From Beta vulgaris subsp. vulgaris (lineage: Eukaryota > Streptophyta > Magnoliopsida > Caryophyllales > Amaranthaceae): a DNA stretch of 64,000 nucleotides. Below are positions 44,285 to 56,555 of the stretch, piece by piece. Below the pieces are notes generated by a model. That model was not told where the DNA came from. It saw only the letters and a program-made list of their open reading frames with translations, and made no database searches. The position numbers and the translations under genes were made by a program. The stretch lies in the NCBI RefSeq assembly GCF_026745355.1, contig NC_079204.1, forward strand, positions 47,538,285 to 47,602,284. Reading direction: 5' to 3'. How positions within the stretch are numbered: the stretch's first letter is position 1; every line of letters starts with the position of its first letter.

Positions 44285-45118
44285 TAGAAAAAATGATACA
44301 AGTTTTTTGAAAAATGACACAAATTAAGTAATAATAATATCATTTTTCTCATAAATTAATTGGTCTTTATAATAACAACAAGTTATATAAAGAGTTGAAA
44401 ATTGATCATCCGATAAAAAAAAAAACAAGTTTGCTAAAACACGATATTAAAATGAGTCATAATGATATTATTTCTCATATAGATGATACTCCCTCTGTTT
44501 TTTTAATCATTCTCACTATCTTGTGTGCGTCTTCTTCTAATGTACATTTTCAAACTTAAATAGCTTTAATTATATATTATTAAAAATTGTAACGATTGAA
44601 TATTAATAAAGTACTAATTAAGACAAATCAAACAAGACCCCACATGACTATGTTTTTTCTTATAAATTGTGAATATTTGAGAAGATTCTTTCTAAGCATG
44701 AATAGTATCAAGATTTAAAGTGAGAAAGATGTAAAAACAGAGATAATATCAATTTGTGTAATAATGACAAGGAATCGAAAGAGTTGAATCAAATTAATAA
44801 TAAAATATAGAACAATAATGATACAAGTTTGCTAAAACATAACATAAAAGTAAGTAATAATGATAGCATTTCTCTTATAAATGACATAAATTTGTGTAAT
44901 AATGACAATATATATAAAGAGTTATAAAAGGACAATGAAATACAGCAAAATGATACAAGTTTGTTGAAAAATGACATAAAGGTAGGTAATATAATGATAT
45001 CATTTCTCGTATAATAATATTTGTTTATGTAATATAATAAGGTATATAAAGTGTTGTAAATAATAATGAAATAAGAGGGAAAATGACACAAATTTGCTGA
45101 AAAAAATGACAAATAATT
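44285..45118. repeat. Tandem array of roughly 130-bp units
   Basis: Units start ATGATACAAGTTTG(C/T)TGAAAA-like at about 44292, 44420, 44818, 44952 and 45085, and share GTAATAATGATA and TATATAAAGAGTTG parts. They are diverged. The second unit is split by the Stowaway at 44489-44743. Confidence 0.7.
44489..44743. mobile_element. Stowaway-like MITE
   Basis: 255 bp with ends CTCCCTCTGTTTTTTTA and TAAAAACAGAGA, flanked by TA (44487-44488, 44744-44745). Neighbouring array units give the uninterrupted site. Its interior (AATCAAACAAGACCCCACATGA) recurs in both Harbinger MITEs at about 50007 and 52166. Confidence 0.75.
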
Positions 45119-45952
45119 GATGCATTCGTAATCATTTCGATTGAGTTCAGGATATTTGTGTCCCTTAAAGACGCTTGGTGGCGTCCGTTTCCAAAAAAGT
45201 CGTTTTGAAGGTCAAAATTGCTTAGAGGCATCCTTTTTTTTCAAAAAATGTTGTGTTAAAGGTCTAAATCGCATCATAATACGTGTCTTAGAAAGCGTGA
45301 AAGGCAAGACTCACCAATAAGAAAAGTAATTAATTTTCCAACTGAAAAATGTTTAGCAATTATTCCTTAAATTAAATATAAGTAATACTTAATAGGGTTT
45401 AGTTAAAGTTAATTAGAATATAATTAGTATTTAACATTAATGACTAACAGAGGTAATGACCAATAGTAATTAAGAGTATTCTGTTGAATTTCTAAAGGAG
45501 TTCGATTCCAGATCTTGGATATTACCTTCAGAAGACTTTATTCCTGTTTAACAATTAGCAGGTAGCTGTTAATTGGATGATATTAGCTAATAGAGTATTA
45601 GATGATTTGATTAGATGATTGTATTAAATGTTTGTAAGAAAGAAATGAATTGTAAGACATATGGGAGAAAACAAACTGATAGTCAATGCAAAAAAAAGTA
45701 ACAGTCAATGACGAAAAAACGGAAAAGGTTTCGTCTCGCAAAATATTTTTTGGACTGGATTGGACTTATTGGACTCCAAATGGATAAGTCCAAATCTAGT
45801 ACAAATCCGAGTTCATTCCGAACATTTTTTTGTCCAATCCAGTCCACAAGTTTGGACTGGATTGAATTGGAATTTGGACTTGTGCAATCCACTTGCACTC
45901 CTATTCAACTAATATAAAACTATCACCTAATACAATCTGACTAACAAAACTA
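45119..45952. other. Noncoding stretch with a GGACTGGATT repeat island
   Basis: 45745-45900 holds several copies of TTGGACTGGATTGGA in both orientations and may be a small hAT-type MITE whose ends I could not fix. The rest is AT-rich with no gene. Confidence 0.4.
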
Positions 45953-46203
45953 CTCCCTTCGTCCCAAAAATATTGTTACATTTGCTTTTTCACGAAGATC
46001 AAGGAATTGGTAGTGGCCCACTATGCAGAGCCAATATTACGGGGGAAATCAGGGGGCTAATTACTTGGGAAAAAGCTGGATTGAAAGGCATGAAAAAGGG
46101 GAGTTGGCCCACACATTGAAATCTGGCGGAAATTCAAATTCAAAGGGGAATTCATATTTCCCCCAAGAAAATCCAAAAAAAAAATTGTCTACTGAAAGAG
46201 GAC

Positions 46204-46211
46204 TATATATA
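46204..46211 (+). promoter_or_regulatory. TATA box of the mariner transposase
   Basis: GACTATATATACAGGGG, 250 bp inside the left end and about 330 bp before the readable transposase. Confidence 0.5.
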
Positions 46212-46539
46212 CAGGGGCATAGTCATTTCCCCCAAAAAAAATCCAAGGAGTGTAATTTCATCTTTGAGAGCAGTTCACCACCAAATTTTACCTTTGAGCA
46301 TTTCACCACCAAGATCATCAAACACATCAACCAACCAGCAACGATTTTTTTTGGGGTGGGGGGGGGGTGGGGTAGATTCACTCTCAGGAAAATTATCATT
46401 GAGTGATTTTTAGTGCCATTTTTTTGTAGCTTCACTTGAGGAAAGTGATGAAGCATTCTCAACTTGAACATGTCTGGCATCTATAGCTTAGTTATGGTCC
46501 TCCTAGACAGTTTTACTAATAAAACCTCACCACAATCCA

Positions 46540-48173
46540 CATTAGCTCAACCCATACCACAAAATCAGCCAACTTTGATCTCAATAATCCACTGCCAGAA
46601 CCACAACCACAACTAGAGGTCTTTGATCTGAACAGACCATCAATAGATGCATCTCCAGAAGAACAAGATGAATTCGTCACTGAAATAGAACAAGTAAATG
46701 CAGATGATGAGTCAGTTGTTGAATGGTTAGATGATGACTCAGATGTCCAAGTCACAACATATGACTGGACAAATAATGAAATAGATGATGGCCAACAATA
46801 ACAACAACAGCCACAAGAAGTGTTAAATTCAAAGAGGAAGAGTTATGTATTGGACAATCATGGCAGAGCTAATGTTGCAAATAGGCTATAATAGGTGCTA
46901 CAAAGAAATGATTATGGGCAGTAGAAATTACCTCATAGAATTCTGAGCAAAATTTCAAATGATTTGAAGACTTCAAGGTTTATAGTCGGTAGAATATGGA
47001 AGAATGTATCACAACTCCTCCAAATTGCAAACATAGAGGCGAGTCACAAAAGAACATGCAGAATTGGAAGAAAAAGAATTCAGTTGGATCCTCAACAACT
47101 AATGTCAATTCCACTAAGGAAGAGGACAAGTATAAGAACAACAACAATAACATCAGGAATGCACAAGTATACCTTGCACAGGTTGGTGATCGAAAAGGGG
47201 TGCCATTAAGAAACACGGTAATGCCATAAAACTTTATCTCCCCCGGCACATAAGGTTGTTACGGTGTTGTGGTGTTTGGATTCCATCATACCAAACACTA
47301 TCCAAAAAATACCAAAATTCAGTAACATGTACAATGTGGTTCATGTGGTTGAGAAATGGTTTTGTATATATGAGCAAAAAATCTCAAAGGTACTACCTAG
47401 CTATAGGTGAAACAGAGCCATATAGAAGATGTAAAAGCAAAAGATTTATAATCAAGATCATCTTCATAGGTGCAGTTGTAAGGCTTATTATTACAGTTAA
47501 CGGGGTGGTCATTTTTTATGCTTCCCATTCATAGAAGAGGTGGAGTCATAACAGAGATGCAGGGGTTGTTAAAATAAAACCTCTACTAAACATCACATAA
47601 GAGGTCATAAGAAAGAAGCTAATAAACCACATACTGCCATCCATAAGATCAGAGAAGTGGCCACAGGATGGATGCAAGCAAATCTGGATTGTCCAAGACA
47701 ATGCAAGGCCACACATAGCAAGTGATGATGCTTGATTAAACTTAGAGGCAAGTAAAGATAGGTTTGACATAAGATTAATCAATCAGCCAGCACAATCTCC
47801 TAACATGAATGTGTTGGATCTTGATTTTTTTAAATGCAATTCAAACATTAAAATATCAAATTGCACCTAGAATTGTTAAGCACTTGGTGAAGGTAGTCAA
47901 GAGAGCTTATTAGAAGTATGATTCTAAGCTATATGCAATCACATATGGTTAAGTATACAACAATGCATGAAGGAGACTCTAATAGTCAAGGGTAGCAAAA
48001 ATTATCACATACCACATATAGGAAGAAAGCACTAAAAAGGAAAGGTGAGTTACCAATTTCCAATACACTTAGTCCACAACTTGTACAAGAGAGCAAACAA
48101 TGGGCAGAGGAAGGTCGTTTTGAAGATGAACATGAAGACTATGCAGATTTAGATTATGGTATTCGCATAAGAT
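46540..48173 (+). pseudogene. Plant mariner-like transposase, degenerate
   Basis: Pieces in changing frames follow the order of Soymar/Osmar-type transposases: an acidic N terminus (FDLNRPSIDASPEEQDEFV), a helix-turn-helix part (SRFIVGRIWKNVSQLL), LSKISNDLKTSR, the KYTLHRLVIEKG segment, KWFCIYE, EPYRRCKSKRF, then IVQDNARPHIASDD with one catalytic Asp, and QSPNMNVLDLDFF. In plant mariners the last motif is SPDLNVLD; here the catalytic Asp is Asn. The first catalytic Asp region (FDGKIG) is lost. The C-terminal RKKALKRKGELPI is kept. Many stops and frameshifts; the protein is dead. Confidence 0.85.
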
Positions 48174-49398
48174 GAAACACAATCAGCAAACAATGGGCAG
48201 TTTAAGACCACTTTTTTGGGCACTAGAGTGCAAGATCAAGTAAACTTTTTGTAAGTAAAAGACACCACATATAGGTTGGTCAAACATTTTGTCTATGTAC
48301 ATGAAAACATTTTGTATTTAAACTTTGTGTTTATAATATGAAAGCATTTTAGGACATTGCATGAAAACAATTAGCATGAATCTCACAACATTGAATCTAA
48401 CATATGAATAAGAACAATTAAATCAAGTAAATACAGTTCATCATTGAATCAAACAAATGAGTAATAAAAAAAGAAAATCAAATTAATTAAACATGCATAA
48501 GATATGTTGTTGCAAGATATATTCAATCAGATTTCATCTTCTTGTCACTCATATTTGAGATAAAATGATAATCAGTTTCAACAAATTAACCAAACAAGTT
48601 AAACATGATTAATATTCACTTTCACAGAGTCCCCACTCATCCACTCATGCAACATATTCAAACAAGAGGGAGAGTTGAAAAGAAGAACACAACTTTTTGG
48701 TGGCAATATGAGGTATATGGTGTCAAAAGGTATAATGTCCAAGATATAAATCATCAGACCTCATTCATCATTGAGGAGTACAATATTTCTCTCATGTAAA
48801 CATATTTGAATTCATTAATACCCTTTTGGACAGCCTATATAACACCACAACTAACATTCACATGCCTCATCAGTTATTCATACTCCAACCCTATTCAATC
48901 TACCACTGATTAAATGCAAAATGGGGTACATTTTTGGATGTTTTATCCCATATTATCCTTGAGGATCACACCAACACACATGCAAATAGAGGCAAACAGA
49001 GGCAAAGATGCATAAAACCAAGTACACAACAGAGGCAAACTGAGGCAACATGCATAAAACCAAGTATAAATGATAAACATGATGCTATTATATGAAATAA
49101 ATTGAACTTAAACCATCTAAAACCAACTGAATTCAACTAAAACCAACTCAAAGAAACATCAAATCACACCAAAATAAAGAAACAACAACATGAAATCAAC
49201 CCAACATGAAATCACATGACTATAAACATAAAAACAACAACATCAAATCAACTAACATGAAGAAACATCCAATTTCTAAAAGTCACCACAATTGAACTAA
49301 TATCAACCCAGACCAACTGAAAATACCAACTTAAAGCAACCAAATCAACCATATTGAAGTAATATTCAACCTAATGAAACTAAAATCAATTAAATTGA

Positions 49399-49691
49399 GG
49401 AAAAATTGACAGAAATAATCCCAACTATGACCGGTCCGCTCAAAATAATCCGAACTTTGGGCTATTCTGGAATAATCCAAACTATTTAGGGTACTTCCCA
49501 AAATAATCCAAACTTTTATTTTTTCTTGCCTTCAAATGATCCCTTTTGGGTCTACTATATATAGGATAATTAAAAGTTTGGATTATTTTGAGAACGTACT
49601 CCCCATAGTTTGGATTATTCTAGAATAATCCATAGTTGGGATTATTTTGAGCGAAACGGTGATAGTTTGGATTATTCTTGTCAATTTTTCC
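49399..49691. mobile_element. MULE MITE inside the mariner element
   Basis: 293 bp, GGAAAAATTGACAGAAATAA to TTATTCTTGTCAATTTTTCC, inverted repeats of about 120 bp with AAAATAATCC motifs. Perfect 9-bp target duplications TTAAATTGA (49390-49398 and 49692-49700). An uninterrupted copy of the site is at about 51183-51191. Confidence 0.9.
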
Positions 49692-49795
49692 TTAAATTGA
49701 AGTAAAATCAACCAAATAAACTTAAATCAACCCTAAATCAGCTTAAACCAACTCAAATCAACTGAAATCAATGAGTTTCCAAGCAATAGCAATTA

Positions 49796-50170
49796 GGCTA
49801 TGTTCAATTCACCTTATTTTTGCTTATTTCAGATCTAATCAGATCAGATCAGAAAAAAAAAGTTCAGATCAGATCAGAAAAAATAAGTTCAGATCAGATC
49901 AGTTCAGATTATGCTTATATTTAAAAACTCATTATTATTATTAAATATCTTTCATTACATATTAGTAAAATTATAATGATTGAATATTAATAAAGTACTC
50001 ATTGAGACGAATCAAACAAGACCCCACATGAGTGTATTTTTTTCTTATATATTGAGAATAATCTAAAAGATTCTATCTAATTGTGAATAGTGTCAAGATT
50101 CTAAGTGAGAAAGATAAAAAAAATGGAAAGGGAGTATTATTATTTACTAGTACATTTGTTCAAAAGAATT

Positions 50171-50213
<43 letters not shown>

Positions 50214-51006
50214 TTATTATTAATATTGGTAATTATTATTAATCTTGTTGTTACCATTATAAATGTCATTGTTATCATTATATTAAGTTATTTTGTTGTT
50301 ATTAAATAATAGAAAATTAAAAGCACGTGTTAAGAACATAAGATTGACGCAAAAATAAAAATATATAAAATATGATATCTCAAATTCATGACAACGAAAC
50401 TACTAAGTTCGGATTATATTTCAAAATAAGCTAAGTGTGAGAATACAAATTATAAATTTAGATTCGGTATACCTCTTCCTACCGAATTCCAAATCTTCTA
50501 AGTATTTGAAGTTGCACGATATTTATTTCTTTTGCTCAAGTCATAGTTGTTTGTATATCTTCATTTATTTTATATGGAAAAAAAGAGTTGAGTTTGCCGA
50601 CTTCTCAAGTGTGAAACATTTTTTAAAGGAAAAGTGTGAAACATTGTATATGTGCTCTTATAAATTAATGACTTGAGTTATATAATTATTTTTAGTAATA
50701 ATAATTATTATTGTTGCTCTTATCATAATGATAATAATTATTATTATTATTAATAATAAAAGTTATGTAAAAGTTGTAATAGAAATAAAATAATAATAAT
50801 AGTAATACTATAAAGAAGATCTTATAATGTATTGCATAATAATAATTTACAAAGTAATAATATAATCCCCTCAAAAAAAAGTAATAATATAATAGTAATA
50901 ATAATATATTTTATAAAAAATAAGATCTTGTAAATCAGATCAGATCTGATCAGATCAGATCAGATTAAAGTCATATCAGAAAATTTCAGGTGAACTAAAC
51001 ATAGCC
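49796..51006. mobile_element. PIF/Harbinger-type MITE, copy 1
   Basis: 1211 bp with inverted ends GGCTATGTTCAATTCACCT and AGGTGAACTAAACATAGCC and TTA on both sides (49793-49795, 51007-51009). GATCAG repeats lie just inside each end. It holds a Stowaway-like segment, a (TTG)n microsatellite at about 50170-50212 and AT-rich sequence. No transposase. Confidence 0.88.
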
Positions 51007-51993
51007 TTAAAATCACATGTATATCAACATTTTCAAGAACATGAAATTAGCTAACATGAACAAGATCTGAACCCTAGAAATCACCTCAATTGAATTAACA
51101 TAAACCCAAATCAACTGAAATTACACAAAAGCATCAAAATAAACTCATATCAAGCAATATTCAACCTAATGAAACTAAAATCAATTAAATTGAAGTAAAA
51201 TCAACCAAATAAACTTAAAATCAACTCAAATCAGTCAAAGCCAACTAAAATCAACCAAAATCAAGTGAAATATGCATAAATCTAGTATAATCAACTTAAA
51301 TCATCCAAAAAGAACGTAAATCAAGCTAAATCTCCTAAAATCAACCAAAAAAAATTAAAATGAAATCATAACCCTAAACATGAAACCTAAAACGCAAATA
51401 AAATCATGCTTCCAAATGCAATCCCACAGGTAGTTCATTCAAAAAAATCTAAAAAAAAAATAAAACAGAGAATAAAGTTAAGGAGTGGACCGATCTTCCG
51501 CAAAATCAGTTAAGGGGCGTTTAAAAACCATTTCTTGATGGTTAATATACCACACAAGGTAAGATCGCCATGGATCAAAGCCTTTTAGTGGGGGACCTTC
51601 AATTTTTGCGTTTTTTTTTTAGAAATTTGAATAAATAAACCTTAGATCTGAGGGTTTGAGGAAGAAGAAGAGAGGGGAAAGTGAGAGTTAGAAGGAGAGA
51701 GAGAGAAATGAGGTGAAAGGGCAATTAAGGTTTTGGAGGGGGGTATTAAAAGATCAGTCGGGGAGGGTTAAAGGGGGAGGTTGGGTATTTAATGAGGTTC
51801 GATGGGGGATGTTGGGTTTTAGTTGAGCTAATTAATTAAATGTGTTGATGGTTTAGAAATGTGTCATTTTTACCATTTATAAATATTTTACAAATGTAGC
51901 AACTAAATTGAGACACGCTAATGAAAAAATGTGGCGACTTTTTTGGAACAAAGGAGTATGTGTTAATTACTAATCAAAATCTCTACTAACTAA

Positions 51994-52927
51994 GGCTATG
52001 TTCAGTTCACCTTATTTTTGCTTATTTCAGATCTAATCAGATCAGATCAGAAAAAATAAGTTCAGATTAGATCAGATCATGCTTATATTTAAAAACTCAT
52101 TATTACTATTAAATATCTTTCATTACATATTAGTAAAATTATACTAATTAAATATTAATAAAATACTCAATGAGACGAATCAAACAAGACCCCACATGAC
52201 TATATTTTTTCTTATATATTGAATAATAGAAAATTAAAAGCCACGTGTTAAGAGCATAAGATTGACGCAAAAATAAGAAATATATATAATATGATAGCTC
52301 AAATCCATGACAACGAAACTACTAAGTCCGGATTACATTTCAAAATAAGCTAAGTGTGAGATACAAATTATAAATTTAGATTCGGTACACCTCTTCCTAC
52401 CGAATTCCAAATCTCTCTAGCTATTTGAAGTTGCGCGCTATTTATTTCTTTTATGCGCAAGTCATAGTTGTTTGTATATCTTATTTTATTTTATATGAAA
52501 AAAAAGAGTTGAGTCTGCGGACTTCTCAAGTGTGAAACATTTTTTTTAAGGGAAAGTGTGAAACATTGTATAAGTGCTCTTATAAATTAATGACATGAGT
52601 TATGTAATTATTTTTAGTAATAATAATTATTATTATGATTATACTTATTATTGTTGTTCTTATAATAATGATAATTATTATTATTGTTATTAATAGAAGT
52701 TGTGTAAAAGTTGTAATAGAAATAAAATGATAATAATATCAATACTATAAAGAAGATCTTATAATGTAATGCATAATAATGATTTACAAAGTAATAATAT
52801 AATAGTAATAATATATTTTATAAAAGATAAGATCTTATAAATCATATCAGACCAGACCAGATCAGATCAGATCAGATCAGAAAAAATAAGTTCAGATCAG
52901 AAAATTTCAGGTGAACTAAACATAGCC
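51994..52927. mobile_element. PIF/Harbinger-type MITE, copy 2
   Basis: 934 bp with the same ends (GGCTATGTTCAGTTCACCT, AGGTGAACTAAACATAGCC) and TAA on both sides (51991-51993, 52928-52930). It is collinear with copy 1 but lacks the microsatellite block. It has GATCAG repeats at both ends. Confidence 0.9.
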
Positions 52928-54237
52928 TAAGTCAGAATACTTTTTTTTTTTGATCCATATGAGCCACGAAGGCAGTACAAAGTACAAAGAAGGGGAGAGG
53001 GGATTCAAACCTGTGACCTATCGTTCACAGCACCTCAATCTTAATCACTAGGCCAAGACATCCTTGGTTAGTGGTGTCAGAAACAGATCTGACCGCTGGG
53101 TCAACCTGATTCTGACTTGACTTGAACCTGGTTCGACCTGTAAGGGTCAGTCTTCAGACCTGATCGAAACCTGACCTGGGATTACCCAGACCTGACCGAC
53201 ACCCAACAAGATTATATCCTGACCTGTTCAGACAGACCTGCTTTCAAACCCGAACCCGACCATAATCAATAAGATATTTTAAAAATTCAATTACTTTTTT
53301 ATATCTACAAAATCATTTAAATATGTTGATTTATAAATTTGCTTACATTTAATAATTAATTAAATAAAAAATTAAATTACATTCAATTTAAGAGTTAAAC
53401 TTTGAATATCATGTACTTATATATATTATCATTTAATTACCCAATCTTTCCATTTTCAAATAATATTAAAAAAATCTAATTAAATCCTATAATGTCATTT
53501 TAATATTCTATCAAATTAGTTAATGATGGAAGTCATAATTTTTTAAAAAAATCAATTACGTCCCTTTAATTTAAGAGATGCAAATATTTTAAAATTTTAC
53601 TTAAAATCTGAAGCAAGGTTAGGAAGATATATATACAAACCAAGCATAAATCAACACAAACATAAAATCTCAAATTCAAAAAAATTTCAATTGAACATGG
53701 TAGATCTAAGATCAAAATCCAAATTAGCAAGCAGTACCAACAATAATTATCATTTCTGGAAAATCAAGAGATATTCTACATACCATTTCATAGTACAATT
53801 AACTTAATAAAAATGGAAAAGAAAAAGATAGTAAACGAACAAATAAATTAATAAAAACAAGAAAAATGAATTACAAAATTCCAAATAATTCAGTAAAATG
53901 TACTCAAAAAATAATAATTTACAAATTAAAAATCGAAATAATAATATCTAAACAAACTAAATCAATAAACAAATTACAAAAACAATATACATTGACAACC
54001 TAAATCAAAAAACTGAAAAAAAAAACTCTCCTCGGTTTCTTGGGTTCTAGCCTCTTTATCATATCTCCTCTACCAATGATGCTTTTGCTCAAACTTGTTT
54101 ATGTCGTGCGTCGGTGGTACCACCACCTGCTAGAACTTCAACGCAGCTAATGAAGCTACTGTCCGTAGCAATGAGGTGAAGCAAAAGGAAGCACTGTTGG
54201 CCAGAATAACTTTTTAAGAGGAGGATATGAAGGGTGT

Positions 54238-54561
54238 GTGATCTTTGGATCACCTTTTATGGTATCAACAGCAAGACTGCAACAAAGGATGGCAGCTCAG
54301 ATTAATCAAATCAATGGTGGGAGGCCCGGAGTTCTATTATACGAGTTTCGAAGATCGAAAGCGCCCATGGAAGAGCTTAGGGCAGAGTTGGAGAGGAGAG
54401 GAGGTGAAAGAGTGGAGTGGGAATCTGAAGTGGGGATAGGAGAAAGAGTGGACAATTTAAAAGGTTGTTTTGGGGTGTTAAGATCTGGGGCTGAGAATAT
54501 TATTAGCCAACTTGATGATTTCTTTGATGAAATTGTTGAAGGAAGGAAGAAACTTTTGTGA
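54238..54561 (+). CDS. Gene-like ORF captured in the hAT element
   Basis: A frame of 107 codons encodes [40 protein letters not shown] and [20 protein letters not shown]. It is helical and charged, with codon use unlike the AT-rich surroundings. It resembles the C-terminal half of plant UPF0496/BYPASS-type proteins, but I recall this only loosely. Similar protein-like readings continue upstream to about 54060 with stops. There is no intact start or end, so it is probably a captured fragment of a host gene. Confidence 0.4.
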   Translation: MIFGSPFMVSTARLQQRMAAQINQINGGRPGVLLYEFRRSKAPMEELRAELERRGGERVEWESEVGIGERVDNLKGCFGVLRSGAENIISQLDDFFDEIVEGRKKLL

Positions 54562-55250
54562 AGAAGAAAAGAGAGAACCAGGGGAATCGGTGGCGGTGGT
54601 AGAAGGAGCAGATGAGACTCAAGGGATGATGGAGGCAGATGAAATTTGTGGGGGAACAAATACACTTCTTTTATACCTACTAATATTAGGGTTTCTAAAT
54701 TCAATCTCATCCGTTGGATTGAAATTATTAAGGGATGAGATTATATCTCATCTTTTTTATCCTCTTTTATGCTTCAATACACAATTGATGGTTAGATTTT
54801 AATCATTCTCATATCAATGGTTCTAATTTATAATCCATGATATCATTCTTTAGCCAATAGAAAAATAGAAGAACCTATCACATGGATTGATGACCTAGCA
54901 CATGGATTGATAATCTTATATTCTTCTAATCTTAATAGTTGTTGTCTTGGTTTGGTAACTTACAATATTTAACAATTAGTTAATTATTAATATTTCATTA
55001 TAATTTATAATCAATAGAGTATTACATTGGTTTTACAATTATTTTGATATCAATCTTATATTAATATGATTCAACATATTAGTATTTATATTGTTATTGT
55101 TATTGTTAGTATTCATGTTCTTATTTGTATTACTATTGCTACTATTACTGTTATTATTTGTATCTTTACCTATTATCATTATCGCTGTATGTTTATTTGT
55201 ATTATTATTCTCATTACCATCATAACTATTTATAAAATTATATATCAATC

Positions 55251-56425
55251 ATAATGCTTATAATAATAAATCATTTATATAAAGTTTGGAATTGATCGTC
55301 TACTTGTTATTATTGTCGTTGGTTAAAATATATAATATTAAAACATACGAATAGTCGTTCTAATCTTTTACTCATTAGATTGGTTTTACGTAGTTGATAA
55401 TTCGAAATAAGAGTTGACTAAGAGAATACACTAAGCATCACGGTTACGGGTTATTGTTATTGTTATTGTTATTATTCCTCTTCGTAGTTGTATTACTATA
55501 ATAATAAATCCTTTATATGAAGTTTGGAATTGATCTTCTACCCGTTATTTTTGTCGTTGGTTATGAATTATGATATATAACATTAAAACATATGAAGAGT
55601 CGCTCTACTTCTTTACTCATTAGGGTGGTTTTACGCAGTTGATTAGTCGAAATAAGAGTTGACTAAGAGAATACACTAACATCACGATAATCAATATAGT
55701 GTTTTTATTGGTTTTTCGTTATTACCCACATATTATTCGCACACACACATATGTATATATATGTTGATCTTAATACTTTTATTAATACGATTCATTTACA
55801 TATATATATACAAATTTAAGAGAAGACCACAAATACTACACTAGTATTAAACTATAGTATAACATAAAAACAATTGACTTAAATAATATTATAGCTTATA
55901 AAGACAAGGGAGTGTTATTATTGTTAATCTTATACTAGTATTAAGCTATATGGTTGTTAAATAGTTATATTTATATTTTTACTTAACTTATGGTTGTTAT
56001 TGCTAACAGTTAACTTATTTTAATAAGTTATGATTAACTATTTTACTTAACTTATGGTTGTTACTTGTTACATGTTCTTATGATTAACTATTATCATTTT
56101 CATTTGATGTTTATTTGTAGTATTGTTCTCATTACCATCATAGCTATTTACAAACTTATATATCAATCACAATGCTTATAATAATAAATCATTTATATAA
56201 AATTTGAAATTGATCGTATACTCGTTATTATTGTCGTTGGTTATAATATATAATATTAAAACATATGAAGAGTCGTTCTACTCCTTTACTCATTAGAGTC
56301 GTTTTACGCAGTTGATTATTAGAAATAAGAGTTGACTAAAAGAATACATTAAACATCACGGTAATCAATATAGTGTTTTTATTGATTTTTCGTTGTCATC
56401 CTTATATTTATCGCACACACACATA
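55251..56425. repeat. Three diverged copies of a roughly 200-bp unit
   Basis: Units with ATAATAAATCATTTATATAA, GTTGGTTATAATATATAATA, GAAGAGTCGTTCTACT and AATAAGAGTTGACTAA occur at about 55251-55450, 55489-55695 and 56165-56370. The last two share a further 3' part (GTGTTTTTATTG to CGCACACACACATATGTATA). Confidence 0.8.
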
Positions 56426-56433
56426 TGTATATA

Positions 56434-56465
<32 letters not shown>

Positions 56466-56490
56466 ATTATATATATATATATATATATAT

Positions 56491-56553
<63 letters not shown>

Positions 56554-56555
56554 TT
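56425..56555. repeat. (TA)n microsatellite
   Basis: About 130 bp of almost pure TA repeat at the end of the third unit. It can form cruciforms and may be misassembled in length. Confidence 0.9.

Larger units (their letters stand above)
45953..51956 (+). mobile_element. Mariner-like element (plant MLE), 6.0 kb
   Basis: Ends are CTCCCTTCGTCCCAAAAATA and, on the other strand, CTCCTTTGTTCCAAAAAAGT, with inverted repeats of about 40 bp (both go on to a GCCACATTT or GTTACATTTGC part) and TA on each side (45951-45952, 51957-51958). These are the termini of plant mariner/Stowaway elements. It has a TATA box, a broken transposase gene (46540-48173) and a long noncoding 3' half into which two MITEs have inserted. 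Confidence 0.85.

Noticed and set aside
46023..46406. 127-codon open frame near the left end of the mariner
   Set aside because: It spans the TATA box and leader of the element and a G-run; codon use and composition are not protein-like.
46516..46755. Minus-strand Ser/Cys-rich frame
   Set aside because: It is the antisense of the acidic N terminus of the mariner transposase.
50692..50874. Tyr/Asn-rich minus-strand frame
   Set aside because: AT-rich trinucleotide sequence inside a Harbinger MITE.
53001..53055. tRNA gene (box A and box B)
   Set aside because: The boxes are those of a SINE: no cloverleaf can be drawn, there is an A tail and long target duplications flank the element.
53076..53082. 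GTCAGAA as a right-hand SINE target duplication
   Set aside because: It lies in the hAT terminal repeat; the longer 14-bp match at 57012-57025 explains the SINE better.
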